The position numbers and the translations under genes were made by a program. Positions 1 to 7,599 of a stretch of DNA of 11,062 nt are shown in pieces. Below the pieces are notes generated by a model. The model was not told the origin of the DNA. It was given only the letters and a program-made list of their open reading frames with translations, and ran no database searches. Position 1 is the stretch's first letter. Every line of letters begins with the position of its first letter. The DNA is from an uncultured Haloferula sp. (GTDB taxonomy: Bacteria > Verrucomicrobiota > Verrucomicrobiae > Verrucomicrobiales > Akkermansiaceae), in assembly GCA_946885645.1 (NCBI GenBank), contig CAMPGU010000126.1:1-11062 (forward strand), read 5' to 3'.

Positions 1-921
1 CCCGAGTAGTGGACCTGATCGGCGGGCGCGGAGGCGTTGAAAGCAATCACGCCGGCTCCCGCGGGGCCCGAGCCATCCGCATAGGCATCGAGGAAGCCCA
101 TCGCGATCTTTTCACCCGGTGCCAGGGTCAGGGGCACGGGGAAGGCAGCGAAAGGCAGATTGTTCGCGCCCGTGACATGGCCGGTCACGGTGTCACCCAC
201 GGCGATCACGGTGAAGTTGTCGTCGCCGTTCACCCGCACCACGAAGGGCGTGAGCGGCGTGCCGGTGACCGCCGCCGCGTGGAAGAGAAAGCGGTCCACG
301 GTGATCTCAAGCGCCGCGCCGGTGTCGTTGGTGAAGGTGTCGGTTTCATTGATCACCATGTTCGACGCCCAGGTGTCGGCGGCAGGGGGCGCGCCCGGGG
401 ACTCCTCATTGCCGATACGCCAAGGCTTGAGGAAACTGATGGAGAAGTAGTAGTTCCGCCCGAAGCTCGTGTTGACGGTCGAGGCAAAGTCCGGCGGAGA
501 ACCAACCGTGACGCTAAAGGAGCCATTGACGCCCGATGCACCGGAGTAGTGGATCGCATCGGCCGGCGACGCGGTGTCGAACGAAATGTCGCCCACGCCC
601 CCGGCTCCGGAGCCGTTCGGATAGGCGTCGAGAAAGCCCATGGCGATGGTTTCCCCGGCGGCCAGCGTGAGTGTCACCGGCGTGGCGGCGAAGGGGACGT
701 CGTTCGCCCCGGTTGAATGCGTGGTGACGGTGTCGCCGATGGCGCGGACGGTGAAGTTGTTGGTGCCGCTGTCCACCCGCACGACGAAGGGAGTCAGCGG
801 AGTGCCGCTCGCATTGGTGGCGTGGAAGAGAAAGCGGTCGAAGGTGATGTCGAGCGCCGCGCCGGTGGAGTTGGTGAAGGTATCGGTCTTGTTGATCACC
901 ATGTTCGATTGCCAGGTGTCG
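1..921 (-). repeat. Tandem in-frame repeat, 543 bp period, at the 3' end of the ThuA fusion gene
   Basis: Bases 1-378 align with 544-921 at roughly three-quarters identity by eye. The complete unit is 379-921 (residues ~1115-1295); the second unit (residue ~1296 onward) is cut by the window edge. Shared landmarks are DTWxSNMVIN, TDTFTN, FDRFLFHA or VDRFLFHA, GTPLTPFVVRV, NFTV, GDTVT, GEKIAMGFLDAY or GETIAMGFLDAY, and a final HYSG. The composition suggests an all-beta module such as an adhesion or carbohydrate-binding domain. I do not recognise a named family. The partial second unit means more copies may follow outside the window. Confidence 0.85.
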
Positions 922-3900
922 GCGACCACCGTGCCCGCAGGCTGGTTGCCATTTCCCGCGAGCCCGGTCTCAAGTGCGGCGAGGCTGCCCTGAGGACCTG
1001 TGCAGGAATCGGCCTCCATGCCCGAGATCCAGTTGGCGAGGCGCGCCACCGCCTCGCCATCGATACTCCCCCGCCCGATCGGCGGCATGCGGTGGCCCGC
1101 ATTGGTGTTCATCCGGCTCAAGGCGACCGATTGAGCGGGCAAGCCCGGTTTGACGACTGCGGAGCCGGCGATTCCCAAGTCGTCGTTCACCGCGCCGCAG
1201 ATGAGATTCTGGAAGGCGAGAGGGGTGGTCAGGCGGGCATCGAAGCTGGCCCGGTTGCCCCCGGGCAGATGGCAGTGCGCGCAATTGGCATCGAGGTAGG
1301 AGCGGACGAAGTCCTCGTCGCTGACGTTCCCGCCGTCGCGGTCCGCCGAGGTCAGGGCGTTGCGAAGCGAGACCTCGTTCGGCTTGCTTTCGATGAGGCC
1401 GAGCTTGCCGAGCGTCTCGATCTGATGCGCCGTGCGGCCGGTCGCCGGGTAGAGGATGCTGCGGTTGAACTGCCGCGTCGTGAGTCCCAGCACGCCGCCG
1501 GCGACGGGCGAGTGGCAGCTATTGCATTGGGTGCGGGCAGGGAAAAGATAATCCACCGTTTGACCGCCGATGTTGAGCGTCTCGTTCCCACCTTCTTCCA
1601 GCAGATCCGCGTCGCTGCCATCGGCGCGCCATTTGTAGGTGACCCCGCCCCACTCGCCGTCGCTGCCGCGGAGCAGGACGCGGGTTTCGAGCTTCCCTCC
1701 GCCGGGCAATCCGAAATGCTTCACCAGCACCGAGCCGACCGGCAGGTTCCAGCGGCCGCTGTCGCTGTAGGTGATCCTTTCCGCGGCGGTATCCGGCGTT
1801 CCGTCGCCGGGGATCATCATCCAGCGTTGTTTCTCCGCACCGTCCGACCAAAGCGGCATGTTCACCTCGTAGGGAATCAATGCGGGAACCGGGGTCAGGG
1901 CCGGGAGATCGGTGAAGAGTCCGGTACCGGAGAGTGTCGCGGGAAAGACGGAGTTCTGGATCGCGCCGGTGTCCGGCTTGATGCGGAAGATCCGGCCATT
2001 ACCCGCCTGCCCTGCGCCCATCTGCATCACGAACAGCTCGCCACCGGCATCCTGGCCGAACGACGAGATGCCGGTCCAGATGTTGCCGCTGCGCGCCTGC
2101 CCGATGCGCGTCACGGAGTTCGCGGTCCGGGTGACGGGGTTGTAGTCGAGCGCATGGATGCCCTGCGAGCCGTTATCGCCGAAGACGTACTTCCCCTGGA
2201 GAAAGGGGATCGCGGAGCCGCGATAGACGTAGCCGCCGATCACGCAGTTCCCCAGGGAATCCGCGCCGGCATGGCTGTAATCGAAGACCGGCGCGCGCTC
2301 GGTGCCGATCAAGGGCGATGGCACGGCACGGAAGCCGGGCGCGTTCCCTTCCCTGTAGTTCCATTGGAAATTCAGGCCCGGTGCGTCCAATAAATCGATC
2401 TCTTCACGGGTCTCATGGCCCACATCCCCGATCCAAAAGCCGGTGGCGGGGTCATGGCTCATGCGGTGCGGCTGGCGCAGGCCGATCGCGTAAAACTCCT
2501 CCAGCACGGATCCGTCGGCGTTTGCCCACGGGTTGTCGTCGGGGATGTAGTAGCCTTGGGTATAGGACCCGTGCGAGGCCGCTTCATTGTACGGCTGGCG
2601 GAGGATCGGGTGACTCATGCTTCCCCCCTGCTGGTCCACATCGATCCGCCAGACGCCCGAGCGTACGCGCCCATCCAGCATCTGGGTATAGCCCGTGGCT
2701 CCGGTGCCCTGGATGCCCTCGTCCCCGAAGGCGATGTAGAGGAAGCCGTCTGGCCCGAAGACCAGGCCACCGCCATCGTGGCCTTTGGTGGTGTCGTATT
2801 GGTTGATGAGGATCAGCTCGCTCCCGGGATCGAAGGCCGCGCCGCCGGGATTCCAGGTAAAGCGCGAGAGCCGGTCATAGTAGGGCGCACCGGCGGTCGC
2901 GGCGTCGTCCGGGTTGTGCAGGTAGAAGACATAGATGAAGTCCTTCCCCTCCCCTTTTCCGAAGCGGGGGTGCAGGGCGAAGGTCTGCATCCCGCCGTGC
3001 TTGGTGGAGTTGTCATTGGGGGTCCAATTGTAGTACCACGCCCGGTCGCGGATATCCAGGACCAGTGCCCGCGTCGTGGTGGTATCGTCGTCCGGCACGC
3101 GGTAGATACGGCCATCGGTCTCTGCGATGAGGAGGTCGGTGGAATCCGGAAAGGGCGTGATCTGGATCGGGGAGTCCCAGGCAAGATTCCCGAAGGCCCG
3201 CTCGATGGCCACGCTATCGACCGGCGTCGGCTTGGTCGGCAGGATGCCGTTATGGAACGGGCCGACCGCGGGGATCGAATCGAGCCCGCTCACGCCTTCT
3301 TCATAGGCGCGCAGCGAGATCGCGGCAGGCGTGGGGAAATCGGCGGGCACGGCAGCGCCGGGGTCGCGCTTGGCGAGCCACTTCATCGCGCGGACGAAGA
3401 CCGTCTGGAAAGCGGCACAGCGCGCTCCCGGCGGCTGGGCGACATCACCCCAGACGTGGCAGTAGCTGCTCGCGTACGTACGGCCGGAACCGTACTCCAC
3501 GGTCCAATCGATGGGAAAGCGGGTGCCGTCACGATCCGCAGCGTAGGAGAGCACGGTCAGATTCTCCGCCGGCCCGCGGGCGTAGCGATACACCTCGATA
3601 TCCGCAACCATCCAGGCGGCTGGCAATCCGGCATGGATGGGATGAGTGCCGCGCCTGGTGACGAGCACGTCCTGGCGGGCGCCATGGCCGGTGCTTTCGC
3701 CCGCCCCGGCGGGGATCTCGTTCAGGGAGCCGTCGGCATTGACGGTGATGGCCTTCCCGAAGCTCTTGTCGCGCCAGCCGAGGCCGATGATCTGGTTATA
3801 CTGCGGCCACTCCACGAAGGAGTTGTTCGCCTCGTGGAAGGCGTAAAAGCCGCCGCCGCCATGGACGTAGGCGGCGAACGAGTCCTTCACCTCCTGGGGC

Positions 3901-4262
3901 CACGAGGGCAGCCCGCCGAGATTGTTGTAGCCGGAGATGACCACGTCATAGTCGCTGAACCGCGGCCGCCACGCATCCCACGCCGGATCGCCGGCCGCGG
4001 TCGGCGTGACGGTGAAGTCCACATCGAAGGAACCGTCCCTGGCGAGGATCGCACGGACGATGTTGAGACGCTTTTCCCAAGCGTGGTTCGTCACCCCCTC
4101 GACGATGAGTACCTTGATCTTCTCCGTGCCGTCCTCACCTCCGCCATCCGCCAGCGCCATGAAGACGGAGGCGAGCAGCAGAAGCGGGAGCAGGATGCGG
4201 AGCGGAAACAGCGCCCGTGCCCTCGCGAAAAGGCGGGCGCAACTGCAGATAGGTCGAATCAT
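1..4262 (-). CDS. Secreted fusion: ThuA-like domain, glucose/sorbosone dehydrogenase-like domain, dihaem cytochrome c, C-terminal tandem repeats (partial, C-terminus off the left edge)
   Basis: An uninterrupted frame of at least 1420 codons runs off the window start. The ATG at 4262 opens a long signal peptide: Arg-rich n-region, hydrophobic core (about residues 23-36) and ALA|D cleavage near residue 38. Domains in order are as follows. Residues ~49-300 are a ThuA-like fold (KVLIVEG start, GGGGFYAFHEA, end near MKWLAKRD). Residues ~354-763 match the PQQ-type glucose/sorbosone dehydrogenase propeller (H422, GHDGGGLVFGPDG with H495, GLRQPHR with R596, GDVGHETREEID). Residues ~765-1090 resemble the SO2930-type dihaem cytochrome family, with CNSCH (913-917), CAHCH (994-998) and HRMPPIG with M1059 as a possible axial ligand. 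From ~1115 there are two repeats with a 181-residue period. The likely role is periplasmic or surface oxidation of a sugar or polyol with electron transfer to haem; the substrate is unknown. No Shine-Dalgarno is visible. The gene may depend on its own promoter, because terminator-like structures precede it. Confidence 0.9.
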   Translation of the reverse strand, partial: MIRPICSCARLFARARALFPLRILLPLLLLASVFMALADGGGEDGTEKIKVLIVEGVTNHAWEKRLNIVRAILARDGSFDVDFTVTPTAAGDPAWDAWRPRFSDYDVVISGYNNLGGLPSWPQEVKDSFAAYVHGGGGFYAFHEANNSFVEWPQYNQIIGLGWRDKSFGKAITVNADGSLNEIPAGAGESTGHGARQDVLVTRRGTHPIHAGLPAAWMVADIEVYRYARGPAENLTVLSYAADRDGTRFPIDWTVEYGSGRTYASSYCHVWGDVAQPPGARCAAFQTVFVRAMKWLAKRDPGAAVPADFPTPAAISLRAYEEGVSGLDSIPAVGPFHNGILPTKPTPVDSVAIERAFGNLAWDSPIQITPFPDSTDLLIAETDGRIYRVPDDDTTTTRALVLDIRDRAWYYNWTPNDNSTKHGGMQTFALHPRFGKGEGKDFIYVFYLHNPDDAATAGAPYYDRLSRFTWNPGGAAFDPGSELILINQYDTTKGHDGGGLVFGPDGFLYIAFGDEGIQGTGATGYTQMLDGRVRSGVWRIDVDQQGGSMSHPILRQPYNEAASHGSYTQGYYIPDDNPWANADGSVLEEFYAIGLRQPHRMSHDPATGFWIGDVGHETREEIDLLDAPGLNFQWNYREGNAPGFRAVPSPLIGTERAPVFDYSHAGADSLGNCVIGGYVYRGSAIPFLQGKYVFGDNGSQGIHALDYNPVTRTANSVTRIGQARSGNIWTGISSFGQDAGGELFVMQMGAGQAGNGRIFRIKPDTGAIQNSVFPATLSGTGLFTDLPALTPVPALIPYEVNMPLWSDGAEKQRWMMIPGDGTPDTAAERITYSDSGRWNLPVGSVLVKHFGLPGGGKLETRVLLRGSDGEWGGVTYKWRADGSDADLLEEGGNETLNIGGQTVDYLFPARTQCNSCHSPVAGGVLGLTTRQFNRSILYPATGRTAHQIETLGKLGLIESKPNEVSLRNALTSADRDGGNVSDEDFVRSYLDANCAHCHLPGGNRASFDARLTTPLAFQNLICGAVNDDLGIAGSAVVKPGLPAQSVALSRMNTNAGHRMPPIGRGSIDGEAVARLANWISGMEADSCTGPQGSLAALETGLAGNGNQPAGTVVADTWQSNMVINKTDTFTNSTGAALDITFDRFLFHATNASGTPLTPFVVRVDSGTNNFTVRAIGDTVTTHSTGANDVPFAATPVTLTLAAGETIAMGFLDAYPNGSGAGGVGDISFDTASPADAIHYSGASGVNGSFSVTVGSPPDFASTVNTSFGRNYYFSISFLKPWRIGNEESPGAPPAADTWASNMVINETDTFTNDTGAALEITVDRFLFHAAAVTGTPLTPFVVRVNGDDNFTVIAVGDTVTGHVTGANNLPFAAFPVPLTLAPGEKIAMGFLDAYADGSGPAGAGVIAFNASAPADQVHYS

Positions 4263-4280
4263 GGGGCAGACCGGTGGATC

Positions 4281-4303
4281 AAAAACGGCGGTCGAGTCCG
4301 CCG
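4281..4303 (-). terminator. Intrinsic terminator-like hairpin in the leader of the ThuA fusion gene
   Basis: Read on the minus strand this is CGGCGG-ACTCGA-CCGCCG followed directly by TTTTTG: a perfect 6 bp GC stem, a 6 nt loop and a U-run. It can end transcription of the PEP-CTERM operon. It lies only 18 nt before the ATG of the giant fusion gene, so it could equally attenuate read-through into that gene. Its upstream arm is shared with the larger inverted repeat at 4296-4340. Confidence 0.6.
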
Positions 4304-4340
4304 CGGACCCTGCAAACCCTCAGCAGGGGCCGCGGCGGAC
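4296..4340. repeat. Long GC-rich inverted repeat, possible antiterminator
   Basis: Arms GTCCGCCGCGG (4296-4306) and CCGCGGCGGAC (4330-4340) are perfectly complementary over 11 bp. After one A/G mismatch the stem continues with CCCTGC (4308-4313) against GCAGGG (4323-4328), leaving a 9 nt loop. The predicted stem of 17 pairs is very stable. Pairing here uses bases 4298-4303, which the terminator hairpin also needs, so only one of the two structures can form. Confidence 0.75.
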
Positions 4341-4347
4341 AATGTTC

Positions 4348-4393
4348 TTCCGGCGGGGGGACCTCGAACCCAACAAGGGCCGCCCCGCCGGAA
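4348..4393. repeat. GC-rich inverted repeat just downstream of the PEP-CTERM gene
   Basis: TTCCGGCGGGG (4348-4358) and CCCCGCCGGAA (4383-4393) form a perfect 11 bp stem around a 24 nt loop. The structure starts 22 bases beyond the PEP-CTERM stop codon. No U-run follows it, so by itself it is more likely an mRNA 3'-end stabilising hairpin or part of the intergenic regulatory structure than a classical terminator. Confidence 0.65.
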
Positions 4394-4414
4394 GGCATTT
4401 GACCTCCTGGAGAA

Positions 4415-5173
4415 TCAGATTCGCCGCCGGCGGAGCAATGCGAGGAGTCCCGCCGCTCCTGCCAGTGCCGCGCCCGACGGCTCGGGAACGGCATAAAGGG
4501 TGAAGGCGGAGAGATTGGTGTCGGCATTCGCGATGTTGTCCGTCTCCTCGATGAAGATGTCCTGGAATGCCGCATCGGCGGTGAAGGTGAACATCGTCAT
4601 CGTCGCCGGGTTCTGCGAGAATGATCCCGAAGTCCCGCCGCTGAAGGTGCCGCCGGTGAACGTGTCCCAATACGCCTGGCTGCGGTCGGCAGTCCGCGCG
4701 TCGGCGGAGAAGAGGGAGACCAGGTAGGTCTGTCCGATGGTGAGGTCACCGATGCGCAGGGTCAGGGGCCGGGTGGCATCGCTGGCGTTGTTATGCCACG
4801 CGCCGCTATCGAGGACGGCATCGAACTGAGTGTCTCCCGTCGTTCCGGCAAACAGGGCGCCATTGCTCTGGAAGCCGCCGTTATACATCGCCGTGGAGCC
4901 GGTTGCCGCCGCGGGCATGTCCACACTCGTGGCCGTGGACAGGAGGGCGAAGTTGATCGTCTGGCCGCCGGTCGTCGCGACGCTCTGTGCACTTCCCCCG
5001 AAGGACACCGCCTGGGAGAGGGTCGCGGTCGGATGGAGCGCCAACGGGGCATCCAGCGCGGAATCGCTGGTGACGGTGGAGTTCGATACGAAGCTCAGAG
5101 TCGCCGCCTGGGCATGGACAGCAGTGGCGGCGAGCAGGATCAGGGAGGATTTCATGGTCGGTATCAGTTTCAT
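4415..5173 (-). CDS. PEP-CTERM sorting domain protein with one copy of the locus-specific beta domain
   Basis: This encodes a 252-residue exported protein. Residues 1-23 are a signal peptide ending VHAQA|A. The C-terminus is a textbook PEP-CTERM tail: VPEP (229-232), a hydrophobic segment of Ala, Gly and Leu, then RRRRI. In this family an exosortase cleaves and sorts such proteins at the envelope; no exosortase lies in this window. The middle (about 70-228) shares landmarks with both domains of the neighbouring 773-residue protein: FDAVLDSGAW, LRIGDLTIGQTYLVSLFSAD and FTADAAFQDIFI. The start at 5173 lies 8 nt after the upstream stop codon, suggesting translational coupling. An internal ATG at 5155 (MKSSLILL) gives a more typical signal peptide and is a fair alternative start. 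No clear Shine-Dalgarno precedes either. Its ligand or function is unknown. Confidence 0.9.
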   Translation of the reverse strand: MKLIPTMKSSLILLAATAVHAQAATLSFVSNSTVTSDSALDAPLALHPTATLSQAVSFGGSAQSVATTGGQTINFALLSTATSVDMPAAATGSTAMYNGGFQSNGALFAGTTGDTQFDAVLDSGAWHNNASDATRPLTLRIGDLTIGQTYLVSLFSADARTADRSQAYWDTFTGGTFSGGTSGSFSQNPATMTMFTFTADAAFQDIFIEETDNIANADTNLSAFTLYAVPEPSGAALAGAAGLLALLRRRRI

Positions 5174-5181
5174 TGGTTTTT

Positions 5182-7503
5182 TCAGGGAGCGGCGAGAGCG
5201 GAGGCTTGAAGGAAGCCCTTGCCGGAGAGTCCTTCGGATGCGGTCAGACGGAAGGTGTGGAGCTCGTACTCGGGATCGTCCGAAGCGGTCGAACCGACAT
5301 GCGCCACCGCACTGGTGAAGCCGGCCAGGTCGAGCGAACCCCGGATCGTATAGGAAAGGCCGTCCACCGAGGCGACTTGCGTGCCGTCCACTCCGGCGGC
5401 AAAGGCGGCACCGCTGCGCACCGCCACGGTGAGCGTCAGCTCCTTTTGTCCGCTGGAGTCGGTGTCTTGCAGCGCCGGGGTATTGGCCCCGCTGTCGGAG
5501 CCGTCCTGCGGATCGCCCTTGAAGGCGAACTCGCCCAGGTTGCTCACGCCGTCGCCATCCTCATCCCCGCCCGCGTCACTGGTGTTCGGGTCCAGGCCGT
5601 GGGCTGATTCCCATGCGTCCGGCATGCCATCGCCATCCGAATCCCCGGCGACGACGGCGCGTAGGACGTAGCCATTGATCCCCACGGGGAAGCTCGCCTC
5701 GCCGGTGGTGTTCTGGATGAAAATGTCCATGTAGCCGGCCGCGGTAGCGGTGAAGGTGCCGGTGACCGAAGAGCTGGAAGAGGCGAGGAACGAAGCGCTC
5801 GAATTCCCCCGGCCATCGTGAAAGAGCTGGCCGCGGGTCGAACTGGTCGCCCGGTCGTCCGAGTAGAAGAGCTGGATGTGATACTCCTGTCCCTCCGTCA
5901 GCGGCACGCCGCCCGCACCCGCCACCCGCAGAACCATGTCGGTCGCGCCCGGGGCAGGGCCGGGATCGCCGTTCTCCCATGCAGAACCATCGAGCACGGC
6001 TTCAAAATCGGGGGAAACGGTGCTGCCTTCGGCGTTGAAAAGGGCGGCATTCACCTGACGGCCGCCCGCTCCGGAGATGACGCGCGCCTCCTCGCCGGTT
6101 CCGAGCACGCCACCCGCATTGTCAGCCAGGCGGTTCTTGAAGGTGATCGTCTGCGAACCGACGGGAACCACGACTTCCAGGTTATCGGAGCGGAAGTTCC
6201 CCGCGTGCACCACTGCCCCGCCACCGCTGAGGATGGAGTCGCCGGTGATCGTGACGGGACTACTCCAGGCCACCGTCGTGACACCGGGAAAAGGATCGCT
6301 GGCATCGGCCGGGTCGCTGCCGTTGAGCCATTCATCGAGATTCGAGACCGTGTCGCTATCCTCGTCGCCCTCGGGTGCCCGGGAAGTGTCGGAAAAATAG
6401 AAGATCTCCCACCCGTCCCCCATTCCGTCTCCCGCACCGCCGATGCCGTCTTCATCCGGTGCATCCAGGCGGTCCGTGGGATCGGTGCCCTTTGCATGTT
6501 CCTCGTCGTTGTAGGCGAAGTCGTCGTCCGGATCGTCGAACTCGGTCTGGCCGAGCCCTCCGAAGTGCGTCGTTTCCCACGAGTCCGGCAACCCGTCGCC
6601 GTCCACGTTGCCGGGGACCGATGCGGCGAGCTGGGGATCGGAGCCGGCGGAGTACTCGTCGAAATTCGAGTGGGTGTCGCCGTCGGGGTCGCCGAGTTTT
6701 CCATTGATGCCGGTAGCGTTTTGGGGATCGAGGGAATGGGCGGTTTCCCACAAGTCCGGCAGTTCGTCACCGTCGGTGTCCTCGTTGGAAATCACGCGCA
6801 GCACGTAGGCATTCACAGCGACCGGAAAGTTCGCCCCTCCGGTGGTATTCTGGACGTGGATGTCCTGATAGCCGGTCGCGTCCGCCGTGAAGGTTCCGAT
6901 GACGCCCGTACTATCTCCAGCGATCACCGGGTCGCTGAAATTCCCGAGGCCGTCATGGTAACGTTGGCCACGGGCGTTCGGGCCGGTCCGGTCGTCGGAG
7001 TAAAAGACCTGGATCTGGTAGCTCTGGCCTTCGCTCAATGGAGCGCCGTCCACGCCGGTGACACGCAGGATCGTGTCGGTCAGCCCCGGTGCCGGACCGG
7101 CGTCGCCGTTTTCCCACGCCGACCCGTCCAGTACCGCATCGAAAGCCGACGAGACGCTCGTGCCCGTGACGTTGAAGAGCGCCGTATTCGTCTGCTTGCC
7201 GCCCGAACCTTGCACCACACGTGCTTCCTCGCCCGCGAGCAAGGCTCCGGCGGCATTCTGGGCGGGACGGTTCTCGAAAAGGATGTTTTCCGCGCCGACC
7301 GCCACCGAGATCTCGTCGCTGCTGCGGAAGTTGCCCGCGTGAACAAGGAAGCCGTTCAGGCTGATGGCGTTGTCCGAGGTCACGGTGGCCGGAGCCTGCC
7401 ACGCAAGCGGCGCGGCCGCGCAGGGCACGGAAAGCGCGGCAAGGAGCAAGGCCGGGCGACAAAACTGCAGAGCACGACCGGTGTCGGAGAGCTTGGATTT
7501 CAT
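5182..7503 (-). CDS. Secreted protein with two copies of an uncharacterised beta domain and calcium-binding DGDG repeats
   Basis: This encodes 773 residues. A signal peptide ends near PCAAA|P (31). Domain copy 1 spans ~34-237 and copy 2 ~412-616. Both carry HAGNFRS, GEEARV, ALFN, AVLDGSAWENGD, PAPG, LRV, FYSDDR, RGQ, HDG and QNTTG, and the offset is 378 residues. Between and after them (~242-405 and ~620-665) are thrombospondin type 3-like acidic motifs such as DTDGDELPDLWE and DEDGDGVSNLGE, which in known families bind calcium. The C-terminal ~85 residues (YTIRGSLDLAGF ... GKGFLQASALAAP) resemble an ending I associate with verrucomicrobial exoproteins. The protein has no PEP-CTERM tail or lipobox. 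GGAGG (7514-7518) 10 nt before the ATG supports the start. It is probably the first gene of an operon with the PEP-CTERM gene. A role in adhesion or glycan binding is only a guess. Confidence 0.9.
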   Translation of the reverse strand: MKSKLSDTGRALQFCRPALLLAALSVPCAAAPLAWQAPATVTSDNAISLNGFLVHAGNFRSSDEISVAVGAENILFENRPAQNAAGALLAGEEARVVQGSGGKQTNTALFNVTGTSVSSAFDAVLDGSAWENGDAGPAPGLTDTILRVTGVDGAPLSEGQSYQIQVFYSDDRTGPNARGQRYHDGLGNFSDPVIAGDSTGVIGTFTADATGYQDIHVQNTTGGANFPVAVNAYVLRVISNEDTDGDELPDLWETAHSLDPQNATGINGKLGDPDGDTHSNFDEYSAGSDPQLAASVPGNVDGDGLPDSWETTHFGGLGQTEFDDPDDDFAYNDEEHAKGTDPTDRLDAPDEDGIGGAGDGMGDGWEIFYFSDTSRAPEGDEDSDTVSNLDEWLNGSDPADASDPFPGVTTVAWSSPVTITGDSILSGGGAVVHAGNFRSDNLEVVVPVGSQTITFKNRLADNAGGVLGTGEEARVISGAGGRQVNAALFNAEGSTVSPDFEAVLDGSAWENGDPGPAPGATDMVLRVAGAGGVPLTEGQEYHIQLFYSDDRATSSTRGQLFHDGRGNSSASFLASSSSSVTGTFTATAAGYMDIFIQNTTGEASFPVGINGYVLRAVVAGDSDGDGMPDAWESAHGLDPNTSDAGGDEDGDGVSNLGEFAFKGDPQDGSDSGANTPALQDTDSSGQKELTLTVAVRSGAAFAAGVDGTQVASVDGLSYTIRGSLDLAGFTSAVAHVGSTASDDPEYELHTFRLTASEGLSGKGFLQASALAAP
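5656..6270 (-). repeat. Second copy of the internal ~205-residue domain
   Basis: Residues ~412-616 of the 773-residue protein run from the AWSSPVTITGD start to the NGYVLRA end. It is more than half identical to copy 1 by eye, with only short gaps. Conserved cores are HAGNFRS, AVLDGSAWENGDPGPAPG and FYSDDR. Confidence 0.85.
6793..7404 (-). repeat. First copy of the internal ~205-residue domain
   Basis: Residues ~34-237 of the 773-residue protein run from AWQAPATVTSD to NAYVLRV. They align with copy 2 throughout and, more weakly, with the middle of the PEP-CTERM protein (FDAVLD then SGAW or GSAW, FxADxR or FYSDDR, FTADA..QDI). This points to duplication both within and between neighbouring genes. 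Confidence 0.85.
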
Positions 7504-7513
7504 AGGGGTTTCG

Positions 7514-7518
7514 CCTCC
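7514..7518 (-). promoter_or_regulatory. Ribosome binding site of the 773-residue gene
   Basis: GGAGG on the minus strand lies 10 nt before the ATG at 7503. It is the only strong Shine-Dalgarno among the genes of this window, and it fixes the start in front of a clean signal peptide. Confidence 0.65.
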
Positions 7519-7539
7519 GGGTCCGAGGCTTCAGTTCCC

Positions 7540-7570
7540 CACGCGCCATTCGCCCGGCAAAACCTGCCAG
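7540..7570 (-). promoter_or_regulatory. Conserved upstream element, copy 1 (before the secreted-protein operon)
   Basis: On the minus strand this reads CTGGCAGGTTTT, then GCCGGGCGAATGGCGCGTG, ending 36 nt before the ATG at 7503. It matches the element before the kinase gene over its whole length except for one inserted G and three substitutions. Such conservation between two unrelated intergenic regions points to a promoter or operator. Spacing is wrong for sigma-54: GG and GC are 10 bp apart, not 12. Confidence 0.6.
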
Positions 7571-7599
7571 CAAACTTGGAATATTTTTCGGCCCCTCCG

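Noticed and set aside
717..2393. Long plus-strand open frame (558 codons) opposite the giant fusion gene
   Set aside because: The minus strand here encodes clear dehydrogenase and dihaem motifs. The plus-strand translation is low-complexity, rich in Arg, Gly and Ala, with no recognisable domain. It is a GC-rich coding shadow.
2415..4496. Plus-strand open frame of 693 codons
   Set aside because: It is antisense to the ThuA and dehydrogenase domains, runs through the intergenic hairpins and into the PEP-CTERM gene, and shows no motif.
7554..7570. Sigma-54 promoter reading of the CTGGCAGG...TTTTGCC element
   Set aside because: The GG and GC are 10 bp apart instead of 12, and the copy at 9804-9833 lacks the GC dinucleotide in place.
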